DNA of 64,000 nucleotides, from NCBI GenBank assembly GCA_000349905.1, contig KB722760.1, positions 449,129-513,128 on the forward strand, in the 5' to 3' direction. Below, piece after piece: positions 11,240 to 23,359 of the stretch. Made by a program: the position numbers and the translations under genes. The notes beneath the pieces were generated by a model. That model was not told where the DNA came from, ran no database searches, and saw only the letters and a list, made by a program, of their open reading frames with translations. This DNA is from Volvariella volvacea V23 (lineage: Eukaryota > Basidiomycota > Agaricomycetes > Agaricales > Pluteaceae). Each line of letters begins with the position of its first letter. Positions within the stretch are counted from its first letter, which is position 1.

Positions 11240-12836
11240 TGGGGAGAGGGTAATTTGAAATTAAGCGGTTATCGGGGGGTTCTGAACGAGCACGAGAGAG
11301 GAAGGAGGGACGCAAGTAGGAGCCTACAGCACAGACGCCAAAATGCACTATCGCAGCCGAATTTATACTAACAAGCAAGTCGAAGGACATAGGACCGAAA
11401 TGGGATATTATATGGAAAGTGTGGCCGAGATTCTGGGCACCGCTTCCGGTTATCGTTCCACATTCTTGTGGTGCGTGCTTGGAGAGAGGGAGGGGGGGGG
11501 GGAGGATGGGGCCTGGAGGGGGAGGGTTGCCCGGGTGCGTGCTGAGACAACTGGGAGTGTGGGTCCATGTTTCCGCGAAATTTGTCCACTCGCCAAAATA
11601 CAACAAGGACGAATGAATGCAACATTCGTGATCATCATTCAGTTTTCACTATCACCAACTCGATCTCAACAATTAGTTTACCATTCGATACTTGGTCCAT
11701 TGAATATCCAGCGTGTTGGGTTGCGACTAGAAATTGTTGTCCTCCATCGTCGCCCTTGCAACGACATGCATAAATCAGCACCCTCGGTTATCGGAAGGTC
11801 GACAAGCTTGCAACTTGCCAATTCCGTATCCCGTCCTGTGATGCAATCGAGGGTGTTCAGGGATTAAACACCTACCTTCAAAAAGAATTTACATCCGCGG
11901 CACCGGCCACAACATCGGGAATTGCGTCAATCCTCGAGGACAAGCTCGACCCACGAGGAAATTCCTCAAGCACCCCCCTCTCGTCGCATCATCACATACA
12001 GGGCTCTTCCTCCATGGTCGTCGGGTGGAGTAATGTAGTGCTGACGATTGCTCATGACGCGAACGCTTTGTCATGCGCGATGTGTGTCAAGCTCTTGGTT
12101 ATGCGTTCCTTCCCGCGAACAAAAGCATGGTCGACGAGTCTAGGCAACGCTTTCTGTGGGCGAGCGGGAATGCGGTGGACACTCACCGAGTGAATGGCTT
12201 GCGCGATGAGGAATTGAATTGACCTCGCCACCGCACCCTCAATCCCCCTATGCATCCTCGCCACCCTCGCTAATGCATTTTCGGCGGGACGCGTGCGGAA
12301 GAGTTATCACAGTCACTGATGCGGGGCGCGTGTGCCACGCGCAGCCCTGGGAAATATTTGCCGAGCGATTATAGCTGATTTGACCGAGTGCTTGTCCGAG
12401 CGGCTATGTATCTTCCAATCTTGGGCAAAAAAGAAAACAGGCCTCCTCTCCAACAGGCTTCTCTGAGGCCGCAGTTCCTATGCAACATGGACAAGGTCCG
12501 ACTATGCGCTAACTAAAATAGCTCAATCTCCTTTCGGATGTCGGATAGCCAAGGCCAAAGCTCTGACTTTGCCCTGTTCTTTTGTACTATCGCGACCCTT
12601 GTGAAAGATCAGGCCTGGCAATTGATGGATTGGATATTGCATGCCATAGTCGACTTGAACGCATTCCCTTTAAAGCAGAGTGATGCCATGTGATTACAGC
12701 ACTTCGCACCGGTGCGCCACTGCATATAGTTGTAGTTCGTACACTTTAGTACTCATAGAACCATATGACTATAGTATACAGTATACAATACTAACCTACA
12801 CGAGCGTCAAAACATCATTCTCCACAGTTTCTCCGC
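11240..12836. other. Intergenic region, nothing recognised
   Basis: This contains the 5' flank of the 392-residue gene, with a G-rich tract at 11487-11530 (a run of ten G). The remaining 1.2 kb show no coding-like frames with splice continuity. No RNA gene or repeat was recognised. Confidence 0.5.
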
Positions 12837-13392
12837 TCAGCATCGGAAAGATTTGATAACGTTATCCCAGCCGTAGAGGGCCAAATCGGGTATTGGTCCT
12901 GTAACATGCAGAGATGCAGAATCCCTGCAATCAAGTTCCCTATCGAAGAAATGGTAAGGTGAATACTGCGTCAATTCGGTATTTCAAAATAATTGAGTCA
13001 TAGGACATAGGGCTGAAAATGAAAAATGTATAACCTGGCTTGCTGCGGTGTACCGCGTGCCTCCTATAGGTGTAAAGAATGGAGCAGGAATAGGGAGGCG
13101 CCTACCTGAAGAAATTGCAGATGGAAACGTCTCCCGTGTCTAAGCTAGTAATGGAGTCGATAAACCTATTGCCTAGATTGATGCATCTCCCTTGAGGTGG
13201 ATCAACAGTTACTCCACAGGGCTCCGTATAGTCCGCCTCGATGCAATAGCGCACATACGCCCCCTTTGAGGTTTAAATGGAAAGCAACGATATAAGCCAG
13301 ACAAAGCAAGATTTTAAGCAATAAGACTATACCTGGACGCTGGAAAGGGTTGAGGCTATGACAATTGCAGCAGTGCACGCAGGAAGCTTCAT
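12837..13392 (-). CDS. Small secreted cysteine-rich protein, crystallin-like pattern
   Basis: No exon is longer than about 160 bp, so the gene is easily missed. Minus-strand exons are 13333-13392, 13106-13263 and 12837-12939, in frame across two GT-AG introns (69 and 166 bp), giving 106 residues. Residues 1-21 form a signal peptide (MKLPACTAAIVIASTLSSVQ, exactly exon 1). The mature chain has six cysteines at 27, 36, 47, 69, 77 and 106, enough for three disulfides. Repeating elements YCIEADYTEPC, RCINLGNRFIDSITSLDT, ICNFFRELDC and LYGWDNVIKSFRC recall small fungal secreted proteins with a beta/gamma-crystallin-type fold (aromatic corner, then a Gly/Asn-Asp turn). It is probably extracellular. 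Effector-like or antimicrobial roles are possible, but nothing in the sequence shows either. The second intron is the least certain part. Confidence 0.75.
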
Positions 13393-14210
13393 AATACCGA
13401 ATGGGGTGGTTCACCTCTTTGTCTATATCGCAGGCGTTAAAAGCAATAAAAAGATCTGCGATGGCAGGGTAGTCGGACTTACCTCCAGTGTCGTTCCCAT
13501 ACCAAGCAATCAACAATACGTCGAGTTTAAATTGCCAGCCACGTCGCCTGACAGAATCTCCGCCTTCGCAGGAACCCAAGAACTCGGGGCCAATACACTC
13601 AGTTCATTTGACCCAACTCGTCAGCTGGTCATTATTATTCGTATTGCACTCAGTTCATATGGTCGCGGAAATTGAAAGTGCGGAAATTCGCCCGCCAACG
13701 TCGCTTAACGCCCACTCCGCTAGGGAGTGGTGATTACATAGCAAGCGAGAGGCGCGGTGAAGATATTCCATATCCCTTGTCTTTCAGTAATATATTCTAG
13801 GTGACAAAAATGGTAATGTGAAAGCCTCAGGAAACCGCTTGTTTGCTAGTAGAAAAAGCTGTACATACACGGTGCCGGGTGGACCCACAAATACTCGCTT
13901 AGGTACGAATTTAGCAGGGAAGAAAGCAAGTCCTGTGAGTTCCATTGTTAATCTTCATCGTCCCTCTGGTTTCCTAGATGCAGGTCCATCAACTAGTCCC
14001 AAAAGGCGGCTACACGGCTGGCATAACTGGCCATTTGAAGGCGTTATTGGGCATATGAGAGGCTGTAAGCTTTCGATCCTAACATGGACAAAGCAAATCT
14101 CCGTCACGTGATCCTTTCGCGTCGCGCCGTCCGCGTGTCGCTGTGGACGTCTAGTTTTCCTGCGTTCCCGACGTACACAATACCAACCCCAAGCAAGAAA
14201 TCGCTCCACG
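13393..14210. other. Divergent promoter region
   Basis: These 0.8 kb lie between the divergent secreted-protein gene (-) and separase (+). Short open frames here are not supported by motifs. The 200 bp before the separase ATG are moderately GC-rich, without an obvious TATA box. Confidence 0.5.
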
Positions 14211-17200
14211 ATGGCCTCTACGACGCGTCGTCCAACATCAAGGGCTGCAAAGGCAAAGCCTACCAAGGCCCCAACTAGCACCACCACGGACCAATTGGCG
14301 GACGAGATTGCATCAAGACTTACGATATCTGATACCAAGGGAAAGCAGAAGGTGGTCTCACCAGAGGAAGCTCGACGCGAGGCTATGCGAGCAGTGAACG
14401 ATGCTTCCCAAACATTATCGAATTGTATTCAGTCTGGGTGGAAGGCTTCCGCGCACACTTCATCAAAGCGGGACGCGACCGCTACGACGATTTTGAACGT
14501 GGCGACAAGCTCGGTTAAACATTTAGCCCTGCTGAGGGAGAGTAAGCCGAAGGACATTGATGTAGAGCGTGCTGCTGTTAGCTTGTTGGGGAAGCTTGTA
14601 GTTTTGGAGGTGGTGAGTTTGGCAAGTACTGGACGAATGGCAGAATTCTCATGCGGTCCCAAAAAGTACGATGCTGCAGCTCCAATTCGTCGTGATGTCC
14701 ATGCGGGACTATGCTCCATAGTTGGTGTACCATCATCTGAGCTTCTTGCAATTCCCCTACCCACCAACTCGTCGGCTATCGACGCCACATGCTTGACTTT
14801 AGTTTTCACATACCTAGTTCATGCTCTTTCTATCGCAACGCAAATAGACATATCACAATCATCCTCCAAGTCATCTTCAACACGCAAACAGCTGTATTCT
14901 ATCGACTCATTCTCTGATACCCTCGCAACACCTGGTACTCTAAGTTCATGGCTTCCACTCACCCGCCATCACGAATCTTTTTCTACAAAATACACCGATG
15001 CGTTGCTTATGCGACTCTATAATCACTTAACGAAGTCCTCTTCATTGTCTCAAGCACCACCCAAGGCGACATTCCAACTTCGCGTATACGCTTTGACCTG
15101 TCTCGCGTACACAAACCCTGGAACCATAGAACCGGATAACTTTTGGAGTCAGGCAACAAGATTCGCGGGTCTTTATGTTAAGGCGGTCCCAGCAACGCCA
15201 GCTGTTCCAGTATCCGAGGACAAGATTGTTGACCTAGTACTCAAGGCATACCAGGACCTTGTAAAGTGCGCGGATGGACGGAAGGATCGATCTGCGTTCT
15301 TGAGCGGGAAAGGTTGGGTGGCGTTCTGTGAGAACTGGCTGGCGTTTGCAAAAAAGGTGGCCAAGACTGGAATTCATGTCCTTCTACTATCTCCACTAAC
15401 CTGGCATTTAGATCGGGGATGTACTAACCATTCAATACGTTGCACAACTCATGAATGCATCGGGAACGCCAAATGAGACTGACTCTGGGTCGCCCGAGAA
15501 AGTAGAACCTACCTCCGCACGTAGCGGCGGTCGATCGACACAACCTAGAAGTGGCAAGGAGTTGTACTTGGAGGGGGCTCAGCTGTGTGCAGCGCTAGCA
15601 GAAGTTGCTGCTCTGATGGAACAAGACAAAGCGAGCAGTGCGTATTCTTTTGACCCTAATTCATATCGCTCTGATTCTGGACCAGGCATCGAGAACGTCA
15701 AGAGCCGAGTGAAGGAGCTTATTGATCGCCTCGCTTCATCTCCTGCATTGGATTTATTATCTGCTCGTGATTTGGACGAGGATGGTACACGTGTAATGGG
15801 AAAAGTTGACAGGGCGCTCGAGAGACTACGCAGGGTGTTGATCAGGGTGTTAGAGCAACCAACTTTTAACCCTGGTGTTCCTGACGACTTCAGGGAATCC
15901 GCCAAGTCTCTTTTGGCTGCAGTAGTTACGACCCTCAAGACCCCTTTGCGCACTGTAAGACCTTTTCTGGCCTATCTACCCATTACAGGTACTGACAGAG
16001 GGCATCAAGCTACGACATAACGATTTCCTGGCAAGAAGTATAGACGGCTTATTCGTTCTTGCAAAAGCGTCTCTAAACGCCCATGACCCAAGGACATATG
16101 CGTCCGCATTTGATTACCTGCAGGATGCTGTTGGGATACTCAATTCACTCCCCGAAACGAACGCATCAGATGAAAACAAAATCGAGCCGATTGATGTCGG
16201 AAATTACTTGCGATGCATATCAGGGGCATGGCACAATATGGCTGGCGTGCTATACCAAGCTAATCGCCATGGTGCAGCTATTGGGTTTTTGAAGGAGGGC
16301 TGTGAACTCGGGGTTAAAGCGTTTGACGTTTTGGACGAGTTGGTGGGGTCTAGTGCTCCAGATGGTCAAAAAGAGAGCTCTATAGACACAAAGGTAGTTG
16401 ATGGATGGAGACAATTAGAGGAGGGTCTCTACCGACGTTGGGAACTTCTTGCTGTGTGCTACAGCAAAATTGGTGACAGAAAGGTAAGGGTAAATGCCTT
16501 ATTCTTTATATCTGACATTGAAGTGATGTATAGAATGCATTCGCGGCGTTTATCAATTCCGTTTCAAGTTTCCCCTATGGAAAGACCAAATTTGGGCAAT
16601 ACGCTGGCGAAAGCACCTTGGATGGACTTTTCGGCCTGTCAAATCATACCAAGCAGCTTGCAGTCACAGTCGATCGTCTGACATACATTGGTGCCTTGGA
16701 CCTCTTTTTGCCATCTACGGAAATATCTTTATTGTCAACGTCAGCCAGGCTAGAGCTATCCATCGTTGGCGCGTTGGTTGAACGCCAAATTGCGAGCCTC
16801 GATCTGAGTAGATGGAAAGAAGGCGTACGATTGATAATCGTGGGTTTGCTCAACGATGCGATTCGGGCATACCCAGAGGATAAGATGCCCGTTAGAAGAT
16901 CTAGGGTATTGCTGAGGTGTTTGGAGTTCCTGTATCATTGCAGTGCAGAGCTTGCGGATAAGTTGCCCCCGGTCAAGCTAATAACGGATGACGTGGAGCG
17001 GTTGCTTACAGCTTCGGTAAGTGTCTTTTATCGGCGAAAGTCTACATAGTGACAAGTTCTCCAGGACTTGAAACGCGATGTAAATCTTGGCGGATACTGC
17101 ACACAATATCGTGCATCAGCATATCTCTGGCTTGCCCTTCACGAGCACCGGCACATAGAATCCGCCGACATGACAGCTGTTGAAGAAAATGTTCAAAAAG

Positions 17201-20200
17201 GATGCGATCTCCTCAATTCCTTGCTTTCGGATAATATCGACGCCTCCGCCTCGAAAGAAGGGCCAGCTGTAGATGCGTCTAAAGCGCAACAACCACCAAC
17301 CAAGGAATCTGGCGCAACAAAGCGCGGTGCGAAAGCGGCTGTCTCACGTCAAAGAAGCCTGAGGAAAACGCCCACAACTCAGGACCCCGTGACACCAGCA
17401 CCAAGAACCCGTAAAGGTCAGTCAATCGAACTACGCTTTGTGAGTATTTGGTTTGACTAGTAAGCAGCTACGGGGAAAGCAACGGAGCAGACAGCACCAC
17501 CCCCGGTAGATCTGAGAGTGGCTGGATCGGCTTTGGCCTTTGAGAACTTCGACAGGCTTGCAGATTTACTTCGTGGGTGTAGCTGTGCGTCATGTTCTGC
17601 GTCATTAACCTTCTATATTTCTAGAACTTACTGCGCGCATTTTGGGACTGCTCGGACTGATTCTAACGAAAGTCAAAGTTCTTGATCTCTTACGCAAGTT
17701 GTGCGAGAGATACAAGGGCCAGTTGAGCGAGGGTATGTCTTGGATGGTTGTTATCTGCACTTGGATTACTAATGAATCGTATAGAATTCATCCTGAATTC
17801 CATAGATCTGGCTCAGGAGTACGTCAGACTTGGACGAACACGACGAGCAACCAAGATCTTCTTCCAGTTATGGGAATTGGTAAGAAGCGGTCAACTGCCA
17901 GATGAACTCGTAGCGTCGTTTTACCTGAGGTTCGCTGAAGCACTGGCCGTCGCTGAAGATATACGACAAGGGTAAACTCAATTATCTTCCATTTGACGAC
18001 ACGAGGCTGAGTAGTTCCATTAGCTCTACCATGTATAGCGAGGCACTAGCCCTATCAGGTCGCATTGATATGGAAGACAAGGCGGCACCCACAGCTCAAC
18101 GCATCCAGACCCGTGTTGTGAAGCTGGAACGCGCAGCTCTTGCAGCTCAGGTCTTTTCCTTGCTGCAGCTTTCTAAGGTAGGGAAACAGTTATTCATACG
18201 GATCAAAATTATTTGACCTACATTGTAGGAAAATATGGCTATCTCGATTGAAGGACGTCTTCAAGCACTACGCTTGTGGAATAGAGCAGCAGATACACTG
18301 GCCCGCCTGACCGCTCCACCACCCACGGTGTCCAATACCTCTGAGGACAATCCCTTCGTAACCCCAAGCACCGAAACGAACGGCAACACTTCAACACCCA
18401 AGGGCGTAAAACAGTCCTCTCGTCGGCCAGCGACGAGCAGCCTGGAATGGCGAATCTCAGAGGGCTTACTGGGAACATTGCTATCCCTAAGCCAGGCTTA
18501 TTTTACACGTGGTTCATATCGGGAGGCAGACTACTTTGCCCAGCAGGCGCAGGATCTGGCTGAATCTATCAAAGCTCCGGCCATGGTCAGCCGTGCCCTT
18601 GCACGAAGGAGTGAATTACAGATGCACCAGGGAATGCTAGAACAATCCCATGAGAACTTATCTAAAGCAGGAGACTTGCTTTCTGATATACCAGGCATAG
18701 ACATAGCGGAAATTCATCGGTTGTGGGCGCGGTACAGTGAAAAGTTGGCGCAGCATCAGGATGCCCAACAATTGTACGGCGAGACGCGGAACATGCTGGT
18801 GGAATTGGATAATGCATTCATACAATTTGATGGACTCGCATTTGGGTAAGTGTACATCATTTTCTACCCTTTTCATTGCGCTTTTTGTGTCCTGGCGCGT
18901 GGTGTTTCGGTTGTGGGTGCTAAGCGATCCCGTGAACATTTTAGACCGAGGCGATCTATTGGTGCGACCCCTCCAGAAACTTTGGTCCCAGAAAAGCTAG
19001 CGTCCATTCTTCGCCAACACAGTAAGGCTGTGCTTTTTACGTTTGAGTGTGCGATCCACTGATTCAATCGCAGTTACGCTTCTGAGTCTGTACGGGAGTG
19101 ACTACAACCCGCTGTTGGAAAATCTTCTCGCCTTGCCCAGTTCATCACTCACTAAGGCAATTTCTTATTGTACCAAACCTTCGCTTATATGCTAATGAGC
19201 GTTTACCAGGCAGAAGAGCAGGCAGCACTCGTGCAGCTGGGCCTACAGGATGTCTATGCACGCTTCCGTGCCGACATGTTTCTCAGTTCCATTACTGAAT
19301 CAAGTGAGTATGATTTTTTAATCCGGGTCGAGGCCTACTGAACCACTTATCGTAGCAATGGCGATGCCCATGGGCATGTCGAGTAAAAATGAGGTAATGT
19401 TGAAATTACCCACCCAAGACATCCTCGCCACACTTGAAGAAACTGAACGCGTTTCATGGTCCAATCTCTCCTTGATCTCGAATAAAGGCGACGTGCCTAT
19501 GGTTCGGGGTACTGCGATGACGCTGGCTCTAATTAAAGCATTCCAAACATCATTAGGAAAGTCTGCGGCCGGCATGTCATCCTTGGCAACAAATTTGCTC
19601 GGTGGGTCCCTTTATTGCTTCCTATTCTTAATCTTTTGTGTCGGAATTACTCATGTAGGTGTAGATGTATCTACCGCTGTCACATTGCGACGCGAATTAC
19701 TTGAAGCGATCGAGCATAAGTTTTTGGGCGCACACACCAGGGATGATCTCGAATGGCGAGAGGTTGATACGGAAGGCGATGCTATTCCCCCCAAACCCAA
19801 GAAATCGAACACCCGATCCTTTGGGTCAGATAACCCATTTGTACCCAGCGATGACGACGACGATACCACCCATGACGACCAAATCCTAAGGAAATACTGG
19901 CATTCTATCCGCGACAAGTATAGTTCACGTATTCTTGATCCAATGACATTGTCTAAAGCCACTACCGAGCTTCCATCGAGCTGGACGATTATTCACATGA
20001 ACTTAACAGAGGATAGGAACACATTATTCGTCTCACGTCAGCAAGGTGGCGACAACGCTCCGCAACCCTTGATCTTCTGTGTACCTCTCAAAGGTCGACG
20101 GGACTCCGGGGATGAAGAGGACTTCCATCTTACATTCGACGATGCAGTGGCAGAGTTCAATGAAATTATACGGCTTAGTGATGCTGGAACTAGAGCAGCT

Positions 20201-21709
20201 GTTAATATCCGAAACGATCAGGAGGCCAGAGCAAATTGGTGGAGGGAGAGGGGCCAGTTGGACAAAAGGTTGCGTGAGTTGCTGGAGAATATAGAATTCT
20301 GCTGGTTGGGCGGATTCAAGGTAAGCAGATTGTGAGCAGCTGTCAGCTACTTTGCATCTCGGGTTTACCTTTGTCTTCCTACCCCACAGACAATTCTCAG
20401 TCACCGTCCAGACTTGTCACCAGAAGCCCTCTCAGACTTACGCAACCAGTTGGAGAAGGTCTTCCACAGGAGCCTCCGCCTACAAGATAAGCAACCAAGA
20501 GGCAAGGCTGGTGGGCACCGAAGAACCGCATCACAGGCCCAAGCGTCCTTGAGACAGGTGATTTTCGACGATACGCTGGTGGAATGCTTCTCGGTCCTTC
20601 CACCAAAGTGTAAAGACGAAGAACTAGAGGACCTGGCCCTCTTCATTCTGGATTTATTCCAGTTCCATGGTGTCCCGATTGCTACTGCAGAAGTGGACAT
20701 CACGCAGCTTGTTGTGGACCTGCGTGCAGTGCTAGAGGACTACGTTGCAAAGCTCAACAAGCGTAGGAAGCATTATTCCAAGCCTGGCCAGGGCTCATCC
20801 CTGGTAGATGAGAATTGTTCGGAAAAGGAGCATGTCTTCCTCGTACTGGATAAAAATGTTCAAGGCTTTCCATGGGAAAGCATACCCAGCCTTCGCGGAA
20901 GGAGTGTCAGCCGCATTCCTAGCGTCGATTTCTTGGTCGACCGTATCCAGTACGCAAAGGCACTCGGGCGCTGGACAGAAGAGCAAAACCAATATGGGAC
21001 TATAGATGGTGCAATGCGTATCAATGGTAGAAAAGGTTATTTTGTTTTGAACCCAAGCGGCGATTTAAAACGGACGGAAGAAAGATTCAAAGAGTGGTCC
21101 GACGGAATGCGGAAGGCGGGGTGGGATGGCATTGCAGGTAGACCCCCAAGCGAACAGCAACTGCTCGAAGAATTAAGACGAAATGAATTAATTGTGTAGG
21201 TATCCGGGTCTACAGCTACCCCAGACGACTGATCCTTGTTTTAGGTACTTTGGGCATGGAGGTGCAGAACAATATATCCGGTCCCACAAGATTCGACATC
21301 TTCCCAAGTGTGGCGCCACTATGCTGTGGGGGTGTTCTTCTGGCATCCTTCGTGAAGCTGGAGACTTCGATAGAACAGGCACGCCTTATAACTATATGCT
21401 TGCAGGATGGTAAGCCCTTTTGCCTGCTCATCCACATGGGACTCATTCATCTTTGTGTCTTATAGCCCGGCTCTCGTTGCAAATCTATGGGACGTTACGG
21501 ACCGTGATATCGACAAATTTTCACAGTCCGTTTTCGATCATCTTCATTTGACACCCAATGGAGTCAAGCCCTCGAAAGGAAAGGGCACTAGCAACAATAT
21601 GTCGCTTTCGTTTGTTACAGCTGTAGCAAGGTCGAGGGACGTTTGCAAGTTGAAGTATTTGACGGGAGCTGCACCTGTGATATACGGGATTCCTTTTTAC
21701 CTGGGATAA
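14211..21709 (+). CDS. esp1: Separase (cohesin-cleaving cysteine protease)
   Basis: Separase cuts the cohesin kleisin subunit at anaphase onset to release sister chromatids. The model has 18 exons: 14211-15356, 15412-15954, 15989-16483, 16534-17016, 17065-17416, 17468-17572, 17625-17732, 17785-17971, 18024-18177, 18229-18845, 18945-19021, 19074-19156, 19210-19303, 19356-19601, 19659-20320, 20390-21195, 21245-21409 and 21466-21709. Their sum is 6567 nt, an unbroken frame of 2188 residues, typical for fungal separases. The N-terminal 1700 residues form the helical superhelix. The C-terminal caspase-like domain carries the catalytic dyad: His2057 in VYFGHGGAEQYI and Cys2083 in ATMLWGCSSG. GYFVLNPSGDL and LAGCPALVANLWDVTDRDID are further family blocks. 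The intron after 19156 appears to be GC-AG. The start ATG is followed by a Lys/Thr-rich leader. An acidic insert lies near 19850-19880. No securin gene is visible nearby. Confidence 0.93.
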
Positions 21710-21953
21710 GGCGCTGAGGATGGACACCTCGCCCACAAGAGGGTGGTGCTAGAGTTTATTTATTGGTAAGCTAAGTATACATGGTGATAGTCTTCAATAT
21801 AGACTGTGTCTTTGCTATTGTTATTCGCACTCAGCGTGATTCAAATGACGGTGAGGGTATTACAAGTTGTCATCAATTTTTCTTACGAGAAACAACAGAT
21901 GTACTAAGGCCTAGTACTAGTTATGAACTTGGAAGGGAGCTTATAGCTTCCCC
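21710..21953. other. Separase 3' flank
   Basis: AT-rich 3' flank of the separase gene leading to the solo LTR. No other feature was seen. Confidence 0.5.
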
Positions 21954-22348
21954 TGTTGAACAGCAGCCTTACAGGTGCTAGAGGCTATGGAGGTCACCTC
22001 ACCTAGGAGTAGAGAGTAATGATACTTCGTGTATATCTAAGGATTGGGGGGCTGATAGGTACATGCTGGAACTATTTGTACAGAGGAGTGACAAGTGCCG
22101 TCCACCATTTAGGAAATGATGGTATCCACATCGGAATCGATGTGGGTCACTTCGGTGATACTTAGGATCTATCTACCTGTATCCTATGACTATNNNNNNN
22201 NNNNNNNNNNNNNNNNNNNNNNNNNNNNNNNNNNNNNNNNNNNNNNNNNNNNNNNNNNNNNNNNNNNNNNNNNNNNNNNNNNNNNNNNNNNNNGTATACT
22301 CGGTCCAGATAACCATAAGTCCGGTCCATATTGACGGTCCGTCCAACA
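21954..22348 (-). repeat. Solo LTR of Copia family A, minus orientation, with assembly gap
   Basis: The reverse complement matches the LTRs of the Copia element at 48823 and 56526 over most of its length, for example the block covering the AAAGTGACCCACATC segment. It starts TGTTGAACAG and ends CCAACA, the mirror of the LTR ends TGTTGGA and TTTAACA. A run of 100 N sits inside it at the place where the LTR sequence continues, so the assembler scaffolded across a repeat. No matching 5-bp target duplication is visible (TCCCC before, TTCGA after), unlike the other LTR insertions in this window. No internal coding sequence is attached. Confidence 0.85.
22194..22293. other. Assembly gap (100 N)
   Basis: Exactly 100 N inside a Copia LTR copy. 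The true length is unknown and a collapsed full element could be hidden here. Confidence 0.99.
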
Positions 22349-23359
22349 TTCGAAATTGGTATGGTACCTTGTGTTTTGCGTCAGTGTTGATTCAAGCTCT
22401 GTGGCGGTCTTATGAAGGAGCGTTGGGTTGATTAAAATGCATTGTTATCCATGGGATCATTTTGACAAATGTATGCGCCCAATTGATGACTTCGATGGCC
22501 CACACAAGATATTCCATCCGAGAACTAGGGTACTTCCGCACAGCAACGCAAGCAAGATTTGTATGAACAGGAATAACAAATATAGTGAGTCTGAAAGCAA
22601 TCTGCGTCAGGTATCAAGATGGCCGGCGCTCGGATGGCGACTGTGATTTGCGTTGGTCTCCACAACAAGTCCTGCTATCCATACCGAAGGGAAAACATTT
22701 GAAAGGGTTAGACGAGATGAAGAGGAGAACACAAGAAAGGAGGCAAAAGAGGAAAGTGGTGCTGCAGTACGCCTTCATCCCGACCTACCCAATCGTTACT
22801 GATTAGATATTAGGACTCGTAGGCCGGGTAGAACGTCTGAGAAAACGAGCTGAAATCTCGAGCAGCTCCTCACGCAAGAAGGACTAGGACGATGATCTGA
22901 CGATCCTGCAGCGATCTGGCGGTTCGTTCCAGACAGCCAAGCTTCCGAGAACCAATGGTCATATCAAATTTCTCCTAGACCTAGGGCAGGAATGCTTAGC
23001 TTTGAGATAACAAGCAGGGCGGTTTGCGTACGAGATAGTGTTGCTTTCATATTCGCTGCTTGCTTTGTGTTTGTACCGCCGTTCCTCGACTATGAAGCTA
23101 GAAGAAAGGTAACAAGGGAAATATTAAATTCCGAACTTATTCAAGCACTCGGACACTTGGTGGATAGACTGGGGGAAAGAAGGAATCAGCCGCATAACCA
23201 CCCGCCGCGCGACTCACCTGTTTGGTTTTGGTGGTGTATACGCTTTTGGCGTTGCCCCACCATGTTAAAGCACCATCGAGCACGGTGCGCAACCCGAAAC
23301 TCAAATGAGAACACCACGTTGAGTACTCCATTTGCTTCTCTTTGTTATTCTGACTTCTC
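22349..23359. other. Intergenic, nothing recognised
   Basis: Ordinary composition. The short frames on both strands have no domain motifs. Some of the right end may be the eroded N-terminal region of the transporter pseudogene that follows. Confidence 0.4.
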
